A stretch of DNA of 47,906 nt from Clostridia bacterium (GTDB taxonomy: Bacteria > Bacillota > Clostridia > Oscillospirales > Acutalibacteraceae), in contig JAFYVE010000051.1 of NCBI GenBank assembly GCA_017549285.1, positions 1 to 47,906 on the forward strand. Direction: 5' to 3'. The position numbers were made by a program, and so were the translations under genes. The notes below the pieces were generated by a model, which saw nothing but the letters and a program-made list of their open reading frames with translations, was not told where the DNA came from and made no database searches. Shown here piece after piece: positions 32,552 to 40,864 of this stretch (within the stretch, counting starts at the first letter, position 1; every line of letters starts with the position of its first letter).

Positions 32552-34441
32552 ATGAATAATAAACTCTCAAGGAAGGTAGTTTCCTGCATTCTTGCAGTAG
32601 TGATGCTGTTCAGCATTACATCAACTGCTTTTGCCGCTAAAAATGATTATAACGGCAATCCAGTGATCGTTATCAACGGTATCGACCACAACCCCATCTA
32701 CGCAAATCCTGATGCTCTCAATGCTAAACAGATGTTCCCTCCCTCAGATATGACTGTTTACGGTCTTCTTACAGAGATGTTTGTAAGCGGCATTGTTTCA
32801 CTTGCATCAAATGATTACAACCAGGTAATGAATTTCTTCGTAGGTTCACAACTCTATGATATTATGGAAAATATCAGCCTCAATCCCGACGGCACTTCAA
32901 AGAGCGAAAACATCGGACCTATCAAGTATGATCATTCTCTTGCTTACTACTACACAGATGTAGAACGTTATGAGAAGATTGCAGGTAACATCGGTATCGG
33001 TCTCTGCGACAGAATCGGTATGGACAACGTTTACGTTTTCACATACGACTGGAGAATTGACCCTGTTGCAAACGCTGCTGACCTCAACGAATTCATTCAG
33101 ACAGTTAAAGCAAACTCACGCAAAGACAAGGTTTCAATTATTGCTGAAGGCTACGGCGCAACAATCGGTCTTGCTTACCTTGCAGAATACTATGAAGATG
33201 CAACAACAGATATTGACAACTTTGTAACTGTTAACTCAGCTGCTATGGGTACATCACTTATCGGTGACATCTACACAGGCAGACTTATGCGTCAGTACAA
33301 CGAGCTTCAGAATGCAACAAGTGCATTCATCCGTTTCACAAACGACTTCTCTGATAACCCGATTACATGGTTCTCAACATGGCTTACAAACTACATTCTC
33401 AATAAGAACTGGGAAACTCAGGACCTTATCGCTCAGTGTATCACAATGATGGGTCACGTTACAGATCCTCTCTATGACAAGTACCTCAGAGATATGCTCA
33501 AGAACTACATAGGCCTCTGGGCAATGGTTCCCGTTGAATATTATGAAGAAGCTATGGACTTTATGTTCATGAGCGACGAATCAACAGAAGGCGATTACAA
33601 CAGCGACTTCCAGGAAAAGGTTCAGCTTTACAAGAACTACCAGTCAAGCGCTGCTGAAATCCTCAACAAGGCTAAGTCAGAAGGCATCAACATCAACGTT
33701 GTTTCTTCATGGGACCTTCAGCTTATCCCCATCGGTGACAACAAGGCTTCAGACGAAGAAATTTTCGGTCTTTCAGCACAGAGTGACGGTCTTATCGATA
33801 CTTACTTCTCAAGCTTCGGTTGTTACACAATTCCTCTTAACGACGTAGGCGCTGCTATTGATAACAAGGATCAGAGAAATAAGGAAGGCGAATGTGAAAA
33901 CCATAACCACATGAACGCTGTTTATGATATCCTTGATCCCGAACACAATCTCGGCGGTATCGCTCATTATCTTGATGCTTCAACCTGTGCTCTTCCTGAT
34001 AACACATGGTTCATCAGAAACATGAAGCACGGTTCATTTGAAACACGCGGCAACTCAATCGATTTCCTTGCATATCTTCTCACAGCAGATAAGACACTTG
34101 ATGTTTTCTCAGCTGACGGTCTCTACAAGCAGTTTATGAGCTGCAACAGATATCTTGATCCCATCTATATTGAAGTCCCCGATTTCGATACATCATCCGG
34201 CAAATATATGCTCGGTGACGTTAACCTTGATGGTAAGATTTCTGCAGCAGACGCAAGACTTGCTCTTCGTATCACAGCAAGACTTGAAAACTATCCTGCA
34301 GCTGATAGCGTTGTATTCAAGAACACAGACGTTAACGGCGACGGTGTGATTACTGCAGCTGATGCAAGAATCATCCTCAGAGTTTCTGCAGGTCTTTCAG
34401 ATTTTGAAGACTTCAAAAACACAACAGACGTTGACAAATAA
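32552..34441 (+). CDS. Secreted alpha/beta-hydrolase-like protein with dockerin; nucleophile Ser missing
   Basis: 629 residues. Signal peptide 1-29 (AFAA). The body resembles lipase/LCAT-type alpha/beta hydrolases: opening strand PVIVINGIDHNP, YVFTYDWRIDP before a long helix, then VSIIAEGYGATIGLAYLAEYY at the nucleophile elbow. The elbow reads E-G-Y-G-A: where a G-x-S-x-G serine is expected there is Tyr201, so the standard catalysis should be lost. A block STCALPDNTWFIRN near the end is shared with the paralog at 38846-40654 (STCAFPDTTWFFKN), whose elbow keeps its serine. A dockerin ends the protein (GDVNLDGKISAADARLALR; TDVNGDGVITAADARIILR). RBS AAGGAGG. Possibly a binding protein derived from a lipase. 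Confidence 0.82.
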   Translation: MNNKLSRKVVSCILAVVMLFSITSTAFAAKNDYNGNPVIVINGIDHNPIYANPDALNAKQMFPPSDMTVYGLLTEMFVSGIVSLASNDYNQVMNFFVGSQLYDIMENISLNPDGTSKSENIGPIKYDHSLAYYYTDVERYEKIAGNIGIGLCDRIGMDNVYVFTYDWRIDPVANAADLNEFIQTVKANSRKDKVSIIAEGYGATIGLAYLAEYYEDATTDIDNFVTVNSAAMGTSLIGDIYTGRLMRQYNELQNATSAFIRFTNDFSDNPITWFSTWLTNYILNKNWETQDLIAQCITMMGHVTDPLYDKYLRDMLKNYIGLWAMVPVEYYEEAMDFMFMSDESTEGDYNSDFQEKVQLYKNYQSSAAEILNKAKSEGININVVSSWDLQLIPIGDNKASDEEIFGLSAQSDGLIDTYFSSFGCYTIPLNDVGAAIDNKDQRNKEGECENHNHMNAVYDILDPEHNLGGIAHYLDASTCALPDNTWFIRNMKHGSFETRGNSIDFLAYLLTADKTLDVFSADGLYKQFMSCNRYLDPIYIEVPDFDTSSGKYMLGDVNLDGKISAADARLALRITARLENYPAADSVVFKNTDVNGDGVITAADARIILRVSAGLSDFEDFKNTTDVDK

Positions 34442-34454
34442 AAAACAACATTCA

Positions 34455-34491
34455 GACACCGTACAGAATCCTCTGTACGGTGTCTTTTTTT
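34455..34491 (+). terminator. Terminator of the dockerin hydrolase-like gene
   Basis: 13-bp perfect GC-rich stem (34455-34467 with 34472-34484), loop ATCC, seven T. Confidence 0.95.
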
Positions 34492-34545
34492 ACTTACTTA
34501 CACAGGGAAATAAAAAACCCTGTTATTAAAGCTATTCTGCCTGGA

Positions 34546-34680
34546 TTAGCAGCAGCCGCAGCTGTTACCGCAACCGCAACCGTTGTCATTTCTTGAATAA
34601 CCGCAATCATTGTTGCAGAAAAGTACAAGAATCACGAGGATGATAATCCATGAGTAGTTGTTACCGCAAAGGAAATTCAT
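34546..34680 (-). CDS. 44-residue Cys/Gly-rich single-pass membrane peptide
   Basis: From the ATG at 34680 (GGGAGGTAA 5 nt before it): an N-terminal MNFLCGNNYSW, one hydrophobic segment IIILVILVLF, then a tail with seven cysteines (CNNDCGY; CGCGNSCGCC). The strong binding site and clear layout support a real gene; a longer in-frame start would pass over that site. Tiny Cys- and Gly-rich membrane peptides of this type are common in Clostridia and some are sporulation-associated, but I can assign no role. A weak 6-bp hairpin with T-rich loop (34502-34523) is the only candidate terminator. Confidence 0.7.
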   Translation of the reverse strand: MNFLCGNNYSWIIILVILVLFCNNDCGYSRNDNGCGCGNSCGCC

Positions 34681-35002
34681 TGTCTTACCTCCCTTCCATT
34701 CTGTCTTACACTTCATACTATGCAGAGGAAGGGACAAGTGTGAAACAATAATTTATCAAGGTCATTTGTTGAAGGAAATGTAATTTTTGCAGGGATCGAT
34801 GCCCACATCGGTCCGATTGCGGAGTTTACGGAGCAATAACGGTGATACACCGTTCTATTGCAATAAACACTTTGAATTATTTTTTGTTATGCGGAAATCA
34901 GAGATTTCCGATTTGTCTTACGACAAATACAGACCGATGCAGGTTCGGTCCCTACACTCGTTTCAAACATTCCGACAAATTCTGATTAATAAAATAAAAA
35001 AA
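34681..35002. other. Intergenic region without genes, mostly a composite repeat
   Basis: No credible gene from 34681 to the foldase terminator at 35003. The first 105 bases hold the leader of the small Cys-rich gene; 34788-34956 is the repeat element described separately; the rest is AT-rich and contains GACAAATTCTGA, reminiscent of one arm of the CAGAATTTAT palindromes. Confidence 0.7.
34788..34956. mobile_element. MITE-like 169-bp element made of hairpins with inverted ends
   Basis: The ends are imperfect inverted repeats: TGCAGGGATCGAT on the left and, read from the right, TGTAGGGACCGAA (10 of 13 matching). Inside are consecutive hairpins: 34793-34814 (9 bp, one G-U), 34816-34837 (5-bp stem), 34838-34854 (7 bp, triloop ATA), 34892-34910 (8 bp, triloop AGA), 34911-34928 (7 bp) and 34932-34950 (6 bp). 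No coding capacity. It fits a miniature inverted-repeat or REP-type composite. No target-site duplication could be defined with confidence. Confidence 0.55.
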
Positions 35003-35022
35003 GCGGAGTCATTCGACTCCGC
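35000..35022 (-). terminator. Terminator of the parvulin-type foldase gene
   Basis: 8-bp perfect stem GCGGAGTC/GACTCCGC (35003-35010 with 35015-35022), loop ATTC; on the minus strand followed by seven T and more T-rich sequence. Confidence 0.93.
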
Positions 35023-35036
35023 AATTATTTATTGTT

Positions 35037-36839
35037 TTATCTTGCCTGTAAGTTCATTTCAATCATTTCAAGACAAGCTTTCTTGACTTTCTTTTCAACC
35101 TTTTCTTTTCTTTCGATTGCATCTTCACCGAACTGCTTTTCAAATTCAGTCTGCTTTTCTTCCCAATCTTCTGAAATGAGGTCTGTAAGAATTGATTCAT
35201 ACCAGTCAGCATTTTCTTCTGCGCCAACGTAGTACATTACGTGGTAACCATACTGAGTTTCAACGATACCTGTTGAACCGGGAGCTCTTGTTTCACCTTC
35301 GTAATCGCCTTCGCAGAATGCCCAGTCTTCAAATTCGGGAACATACTGTCCGTCGTTTGCCATATGTTCAATAAGACCGCCTGTACTCTTTGAACCTGTA
35401 TCATCTGAAAGTTTGCTTGCGAGTTCACCGAAATACTGTTCATCAGCAACGTCGCTCATATTTTCCTTGATATATTCATTATAACTTGCAAGGATTGATT
35501 CTGCTTCGCTTTCACATTCAGCTTTTACGCTTGCAGCAAGTGTAACTTCTTCAGCTTCACCTGTAACATCTTCACCGCTTGCAGTTTCTGTCTTAGCTTC
35601 GGGGAACTTAACAAGGATATGACGTACGCTTGTGTGCTTTGTTTCATCTCTGAAGGGAGCACCGATAGCATAAATAATGTAAACAGTCTTACCATCCTGG
35701 CTGAGGAAATACTTCATATCGCCTGCCTGTCTTACATAGTTACCGGCATCGTTTGTTTCATAAAGCCAGTTTGCAGCATCTTTGCTGACATTTGATTCAA
35801 TTGCATCCTTTGTAATCTTCTGGAGAAGAGTTGCACCATCCTGTTTGTATTCCTCATAAGCTTCATCTTTTTTATCAGCAAACTGAAGAACAACCTTCTT
35901 GAATGTTTCTTCTGAATAGTTAGCTTCCGCCTTTACAGCATCAATGAACTTCTGAGCTTCAAGTTCTTCTGCAACGGGTTTCTTTTCTGTTTTTGCTTCT
36001 GATGTGGGTTCTGCAGCAGATGTCTTTTCAGCATTTTCTGTTGCCTTTACATCAATTGTGAACCATCTGAAACCAACAACGTCATACTTTGACTTATCTT
36101 TTGCATAGATTTCGTTTACTTCATCAGCTGAGTAGCTGTCTTTGAGTTCTTCCTGAATCTGCTCCTGATAAATTGAAACAAGCTGCTGTTCATTAAGAAT
36201 CTTTGTGAAAAGAGCTTCGTCTACACCCTTACCGTACTGCATCTGAAGGAAGTTTGAAAGAGAGTAGTTGCCGAGGTATGCTTTATAGCTTTCAAGAGTT
36301 TCGTTAATCTGTTTTTCAGCTTCTTCTGTAAGCTCAACACCTGCTTCAACAGCAGCGTTGTAATATCTCTTAATGTTAGCCATTGTATCGATAGCCTGAT
36401 TGAGGAACTGTTCATCCCATGTGATTTCGTTGCCGTCTTCATCCTTGGTCTTCTGATCAGCAGGAGAAAGAGATACATCGTAACCTGTAAGCATTTTACC
36501 GTAACCTTCACCGTAGTTCTGGTCGTATGATGCAGCTGTCTGGTAAACATTGTTATACATCTGCATATAGTAGCAGCTAAGCTCACTCATTGAGTAGCTT
36601 TCGCCGTCAATTACAATTGCCTTTGTAAGCTTCTGGGGTACAGCAAAGAAGCTGAGAATACCTGCGAGAAGTGCAATAACAACAGCTACAGCAACAACAG
36701 CACCGAAAACTTTACCTGCAGCACTTTTTGCAGCGGGATTTGCGTGACCTTTCTTCGCATTGTTCTTTGTCTGCTTTGCGATTCTTTCTTTTCGTTCCTG
36801 ACGATACGCGTCAAGAGCTTCTTTTTCGTTCTTATCCAT
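35037..36839 (-). CDS. Membrane-anchored SurA/PrsA-type foldase with parvulin (PpiC) domain
   Basis: 600 residues from the ATG at 36839 (GAAAGGTG upstream; the in-frame GTG 9 nt earlier overlaps the binding site). A basic cytoplasmic tail (1-43) and a membrane helix (about 44-66) lead to an extracytoplasmic SurA_N-like helical region (about 70-265). A linker rich in Lys/Glu/Thr follows. The C-terminal PpiC-type domain starts near residue 400 (HTSVRHILVKF), is interrupted by an acidic insert, and resumes with GGLIEHMANDGQYVPEFEDWAF and GIVETQYGYHVMYY. These are parvulin hallmarks. Role: folding of secreted proteins by prolyl isomerisation and chaperoning. The anchor is a transmembrane helix, not the lipid anchor of B. 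subtilis PrsA. Confidence 0.88.
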   Translation of the reverse strand: MDKNEKEALDAYRQERKERIAKQTKNNAKKGHANPAAKSAAGKVFGAVVAVAVVIALLAGILSFFAVPQKLTKAIVIDGESYSMSELSCYYMQMYNNVYQTAASYDQNYGEGYGKMLTGYDVSLSPADQKTKDEDGNEITWDEQFLNQAIDTMANIKRYYNAAVEAGVELTEEAEKQINETLESYKAYLGNYSLSNFLQMQYGKGVDEALFTKILNEQQLVSIYQEQIQEELKDSYSADEVNEIYAKDKSKYDVVGFRWFTIDVKATENAEKTSAAEPTSEAKTEKKPVAEELEAQKFIDAVKAEANYSEETFKKVVLQFADKKDEAYEEYKQDGATLLQKITKDAIESNVSKDAANWLYETNDAGNYVRQAGDMKYFLSQDGKTVYIIYAIGAPFRDETKHTSVRHILVKFPEAKTETASGEDVTGEAEEVTLAASVKAECESEAESILASYNEYIKENMSDVADEQYFGELASKLSDDTGSKSTGGLIEHMANDGQYVPEFEDWAFCEGDYEGETRAPGSTGIVETQYGYHVMYYVGAEENADWYESILTDLISEDWEEKQTEFEKQFGEDAIERKEKVEKKVKKACLEMIEMNLQAR

Positions 36840-36881
36840 GATATTCACCTTTCAAAATTATTTTAATTCCGAATACACTAT

Positions 36882-36910
36882 ATTTTACTATATTTTTGTA
36901 TAATATACAA
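36882..36910 (-). promoter_or_regulatory. Promoter of the foldase gene ending at 35037
   Basis: TTGTAT, 17-nt spacer, TAAAAT on the minus strand, in the 84-nt gap between the two foldase genes. The -35 is part of a small palindrome. Confidence 0.45.
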
Positions 36911-36923
36911 GTGTTTTTTTGAA

Positions 36924-38663
36924 TTATCCTGCATTCTGAGCTGCAATCTGCTTGAAAGCTGCAACAGCATTGTTGATTACTTCTTCATCAGCAACTATCT
37001 TATCTTCATAGCTTGCGATGAATTCATCTTCCCACGCTTTGAGTTCAGCTTCAAGAAGTGAATTGTATACTGACTGATACCATACGGGCTTTTCTGAAAT
37101 GCCCATCATATAAACGATGTAGTATGCGCCGTCTTTGCCTTCAACAAGAGCATAGTCGCCTTCTTTTCTGCCTTCTTCACTCATCCACTTTTCAACTTCC
37201 GCATCGTGTGAACCGTCTGCGAGTGTGTCTTCATATGTGAATGCCTTGACAAGACCGCTTACATCTGCATTTGCATCTTCTTCAAACTTTGCAAAATCTT
37301 CAGCAGACTTGCCTGTCTTTTCAAACTCAGCAAAGAGTGATGTTGCCTTTGATTTTGCCTGAAGCTTGAGTTCTGCAGCACTCTTGATTGAATCGTCTGA
37401 GCTGGGAGTAATTTTTACATAATCGATTGAAACAGGAATGAATGAATTTCTTGCAGGAGCATCATTCACATAAAGAACATAAACAACTCCGCCTGCTTCA
37501 ACAGATTTTACTGCGTCTTTACCGTTGACATAAGCATCTTCTGCATCTGTTTCAAAAATCCAGTCAGCTGCTTCTTTGTTGAAGTTTGCAGTTATTGCTT
37601 CCTTTGAAAGACCTGAAAGAGAATCTGAAATTGCTTCATCATCACCCGTCACAGCCTTGACTGCGTCTGCAAAAGACATGCCGTCCTTGACCTTTGCAAT
37701 TACTGTGTTTGCATTCTTCTGAGCATTTTCATCAGTTGCATCAAAATAGCAGTAAGTTACATTTGCGAGGTCATATGTGACTTTATTTGCTTTATAAGCC
37801 TTTTCCACCTTATCTTCAACGTCTGATGCCTTGAAGTCATCCTGAATACCTGTGAGCATATCTTCGTAGTATTTATATGCAACAGCCTGTTTTTCAAGGT
37901 ATGTTCTAAGCATATCAAGAGTGTAACCCTTGCCGAAATTCTTTGCCACATAGTCATCAACAGGAACACTTGAAGCCTCGGCAGCCTGAGTATATGCATT
38001 CATATTCTCATCAATCTGAGCCTTATCTTCTTCACTGAGCGTATAACCGGCCTTGACAGCCTGATTATAGAGAGCGCTTGTGTGTGAAAGCTGATTGAGC
38101 GTATCATCCTTGATCTGACTTTCGGGAATCTGTGAATAGTAGTATGAATAGTAATTATAGTAATAAGCATCAACATATGCAAACCAATAAAGATATTCAC
38201 CTACAGTAATTTCATCTTCACCGACAGTTACAGCAATCTCTTCGTGATCAATTCTTGAACCTGCCGTACTCTTCACGATAACTGAAACGAAGAAAGCAGT
38301 TGCAGCAAGAAGAAGTGCAACAAGAATAACAAGGAGCGCTACTGCACCTTTGCTCTTTTTCTTTTTAGGAGCAGGAGTTTCTTCAGTTGTTTCATTTTCA
38401 ACTTCATCAGCTGTTGCTTCTTCAGCAAACTCTTCTGATTCCTCTGCATTTTCTTTAACTGCCACTTCATCAGCAGGTTCATCTTCAGCAACCACTTCTG
38501 ATTCCTCTGCATTTTCTGCAACAGTCACTTCGTCAGCTGTTACTTCTTCAGCAACCTCTTCTGACACCTCCGCATTTTCTTCAACCTTAACTTCATCAGC
38601 AGGTACAATCTGCTCTTCTTCAGGTTCATTTGCGGGGATTGGATTAATCTTATTTTCGTCCAT
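36924..38663 (-). CDS. Second SurA/PrsA-like foldase with acidic 21-residue repeats in its cytoplasmic tail
   Basis: 579 residues from the ATG at 38663 (GGAAGGTG upstream). The cytoplasmic tail contains three and a half 21-residue acidic repeats beginning at residues 21, 42, 63 and 84, each starting (P/T)ADEV and rich in Glu/Ala/Val. A Lys cluster (100-105), a membrane helix (about 107-131) and a Tyr-rich stretch (YYYNYYSYYYS) follow, then a helical SurA_N-like domain. The C-terminal part aligns loosely with the neighbour's PpiC domain (ADWIFETDAEDAYV, VVYVLYVNDAPARN, AYYIVYMM), but the RHILVKF strand is replaced by VSIDYVKITP, so isomerase activity is doubtful. Probably a paralog working as a holdase. 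Confidence 0.82.
   Translation of the reverse strand: MDENKINPIPANEPEEEQIVPADEVKVEENAEVSEEVAEEVTADEVTVAENAEESEVVAEDEPADEVAVKENAEESEEFAEEATADEVENETTEETPAPKKKKSKGAVALLVILVALLLAATAFFVSVIVKSTAGSRIDHEEIAVTVGEDEITVGEYLYWFAYVDAYYYNYYSYYYSQIPESQIKDDTLNQLSHTSALYNQAVKAGYTLSEEDKAQIDENMNAYTQAAEASSVPVDDYVAKNFGKGYTLDMLRTYLEKQAVAYKYYEDMLTGIQDDFKASDVEDKVEKAYKANKVTYDLANVTYCYFDATDENAQKNANTVIAKVKDGMSFADAVKAVTGDDEAISDSLSGLSKEAITANFNKEAADWIFETDAEDAYVNGKDAVKSVEAGGVVYVLYVNDAPARNSFIPVSIDYVKITPSSDDSIKSAAELKLQAKSKATSLFAEFEKTGKSAEDFAKFEEDANADVSGLVKAFTYEDTLADGSHDAEVEKWMSEEGRKEGDYALVEGKDGAYYIVYMMGISEKPVWYQSVYNSLLEAELKAWEDEFIASYEDKIVADEEVINNAVAAFKQIAAQNAG
38392..38605 (-). repeat. 63-bp tandem repeats encoding the acidic cytoplasmic tail
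   Basis: About three and a half imperfect 63-bp units, seen on the plus strand as recurring TCTTCTGATTCCTCTGCATTTTCT-like blocks. They encode the (P/T)ADEV acidic repeats; the opposite-strand Ser-rich frame is an artefact of them. Confidence 0.8.
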
Positions 38664-38708
38664 TAAGAACACCTTCCGTTTCTGTATAAAATAATCCATA
38701 ATATAGTT

Positions 38709-38737
38709 ATTATACTATATTTTTCATTATGTTACAA
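38709..38737 (-). promoter_or_regulatory. Promoter of the acidic-tail foldase gene
   Basis: TTGTAA, 17-nt spacer, TATAAT on the minus strand. Confidence 0.7.
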
Positions 38738-38790
38738 TACTTTTTTTAAATATTATAATATATTATAAATCACAATCATTGAAGTTTTAT

Positions 38791-38824
38791 TAAAAAAGAA
38801 AAAGCCGTTCCGGAGAACGGCTTT
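38791..38824 (-). terminator. Terminator of the secreted hydrolase gene
   Basis: 10-bp perfect stem AAAGCCGTTC/GAACGGCTTT (38801-38810 with 38815-38824), loop CGGA, then TTCTTTTTTA on the minus strand. Confidence 0.92.
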
Positions 38825-38845
38825 AATTTATTGATTCAATAAAGA

Positions 38846-40654
38846 TTAACCGAGAACTTTGTTGAGAAGGTTATCCATAAATGAGGGACCTGCATCAACT
38901 GATGTAAGACCTGTGCATGCAAGAGCATCGTTGAGTTCCTTGATCATGTCTTCTGCTTCTTTAGCTGAATTTTCATCAAGAACTGTCTTGTCGAGCATTG
39001 CAACTGCCTTTTCGTAAACGGGCTTTACAGTGTCGATCTGTTCCTGAGTGTAAATTCCTTCTTCGTTAGCAATAACTTCTGCTGCCTGATCCATAAGCCA
39101 ACCATCTCTTGTGAGATTTCTTGTTACACGGCCGTAGTTAAACTGGGGGAAGTTTGCAGATGATTTGACATCTGTGATTTCGCCTACAAGAATCTGACCG
39201 AGGAGCTTGAGAATAACGTCGTTTCTACCAACTTCGTGATGCTGATTCTTGAAGAACCATGTTGTGTCGGGGAATGCACATGTTGAAATGTCAAGTTCGC
39301 CGTCGGGTGAAGGCATAACAGCATTTTCATACTTAGCACCGGGAACAACATAGCTTGCACCGAGTGATGCAGAACTGATGTTGATGATACCATCTGAGTT
39401 TGTTGTTGCAGATGAACCTGCAATACCAAAGAAGTTGTATTCACCGTCTGTGAACTGAAGACCGTAAGCTGCAACTGAGTATGTTACAACACCGTAGTTA
39501 TCCTTAACATAGTTAAGGTTGTCGATAAGATTTACTCTTGCGTTCTGGAACCAGTCTGTCTTTGAACGGAGAAGAGCATATTCTTCACCAACAAGGTATC
39601 TGTCTGCAAGACCTTCGTATCTTTCCTTTGTAACCATTGCCCAGAACTGAGGACAGTTAACAAACATATTATCAAGAAGGCCTTCGATAGCACCTGAAAG
39701 GATTGCATAAAGAGCGGGCTTGGGAATTATCTTGAGAGCAATCTTGATAAGGCCGCCCATATAAGGCTGCATACCGTTTGCTTCAACGATAAGGTCAATG
39801 TATTCATCATAAAGGAATTCGTCTGCAAGGTTCCATTTTCTGTCGAAGAAGTCTGAGAAAAGGTCTGTACCGTTGAGACAAGCAACGATGTTGATGATCT
39901 TGTTGATATCTGAGAAATCACCGTTGTATTCTTCCTGAATAAGCTGAAGGTAAGCTGTAAGGATTGTACCGCCAAGGCTGATGGGAACAAGGTTAACCTT
40001 TTCACAACCTGTCTGTTCTTTAACCATAGCGATAAAATCCTTGAGTTCCTTAGCAGAATCATAAGGATTACCAATAAGCTGGAATGTTGAAAGATAGATG
40101 TAGTCTTCGGGATTGTATGAAGGATCATCTGCGCCGTACTTTGCAGCCATAGCTTCAACTACGGGTTCCATGGGGAACATTCTGTAGAACCAGCCGTGAT
40201 CATCTTCATTGTACTGTGAAAGAGCATAAGGATATCTTGTGAGGATGAGTTCTTCTCTGCCTGTACCATCCTTATCAGATGCCTGGATGTAGAAAAGGTC
40301 TGAAATAACTTCATAAGCTGCATCCTGAAGATTGAGGGCTGCTGTTCTTGTGCCGATTGATGCAAGAAGGGGTAATGCAAGCTTTGAAACGATGGGGCCA
40401 ACGATACCTTCTGTGTCAAGAAGAACAAGACCGCCGCTTACTGTTGAACCGTCTTCTTTAACATAAGTTGAATCAGACTGACCGATACCGGGGAGAATGA
40501 TTGTAGCAACTTTTTCATCACTGCCTGTAGCAGCTGTGATAAGTTCACTTGTGTAATCCATAGCGTCTTCCTCTGCAAATGAAACAACACCGATTGCGCT
40601 GAATGCCATAAGAGTTGCAAGTATAACGCTGATTACTTTTTTAAATTTCTTCAT
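38846..40654 (-). CDS. Secreted alpha/beta-hydrolase (lipase/LCAT-like), catalytic Ser intact, no dockerin
   Basis: 602 residues from the ATG at 40654 (GGAGG 8 nt upstream; the ATG 15 nt further up overlaps that site). Signal peptide 1-27 (SFAE). Opening strand ATIILPGIGQS is a typical oxyanion-side motif. The nucleophile elbow is VNLVPISLGGTILTAYL, with Ser226 in P-I-S-L-G. A C-terminal block STCAFPDTTWFFKNQHHEVGRND offers the His candidates. This region and overall order match the dockerin-bearing protein at 32552-34441, which has Tyr at the Ser position. It ends in a helical tail of about 80 residues instead of a dockerin. Likely an extracellular esterase or lipase; substrate unknown. Confidence 0.82.
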   Translation of the reverse strand: MKKFKKVISVILATLMAFSAIGVVSFAEEDAMDYTSELITAATGSDEKVATIILPGIGQSDSTYVKEDGSTVSGGLVLLDTEGIVGPIVSKLALPLLASIGTRTAALNLQDAAYEVISDLFYIQASDKDGTGREELILTRYPYALSQYNEDDHGWFYRMFPMEPVVEAMAAKYGADDPSYNPEDYIYLSTFQLIGNPYDSAKELKDFIAMVKEQTGCEKVNLVPISLGGTILTAYLQLIQEEYNGDFSDINKIINIVACLNGTDLFSDFFDRKWNLADEFLYDEYIDLIVEANGMQPYMGGLIKIALKIIPKPALYAILSGAIEGLLDNMFVNCPQFWAMVTKERYEGLADRYLVGEEYALLRSKTDWFQNARVNLIDNLNYVKDNYGVVTYSVAAYGLQFTDGEYNFFGIAGSSATTNSDGIINISSASLGASYVVPGAKYENAVMPSPDGELDISTCAFPDTTWFFKNQHHEVGRNDVILKLLGQILVGEITDVKSSANFPQFNYGRVTRNLTRDGWLMDQAAEVIANEEGIYTQEQIDTVKPVYEKAVAMLDKTVLDENSAKEAEDMIKELNDALACTGLTSVDAGPSFMDNLLNKVLG

Positions 40655-40689
40655 TTCGTATACCTCCAAAGTGGTTATAATACAGTCTA

Positions 40690-40718
40690 ACTATACCACA
40701 ACGAGCCATATTTTTCAA
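40690..40718 (-). promoter_or_regulatory. Promoter of the secreted hydrolase gene
   Basis: TTGAAA, 17-nt spacer, TATAGT on the minus strand, 36 nt before the start codon. Confidence 0.7.
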
Positions 40719-40817
40719 GGAATTTTTATATATTTTTTATAATTATCTTATTTTTATTTACTAATAAAGAAAGTAGTCCACATTTTATTTATTATTGTGG
40801 CTTAAATTGAATTAATA

Positions 40818-40847
40818 AATAAAAAAAGGTGCCCTTTCGGACACCTT
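40818..40847 (-). terminator. Terminator at the end of the spc/alpha ribosomal operon
   Basis: On the minus strand AAGGTG, one mismatch, two more pairs, loop GAAA, closing CACCTT, then seven T. It lies directly after rplQ. Confidence 0.88.
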
Positions 40848-40864
40848 AATTTATTATTGGTTAA

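Noticed and set aside
34502-34523. Hairpin as a normal terminator of the Cys-rich peptide gene
   Set aside because: Only a 6-bp stem with a 10-nt loop, and the T-run is in the loop, not after the stem; kept only as a weak possibility.
38350-38694. 114-residue Ser/Thr-rich frame on the plus strand
   Set aside because: It is the antisense of the acidic 21-residue repeats of the foldase gene; repeats with period divisible by three leave the opposite frame open.
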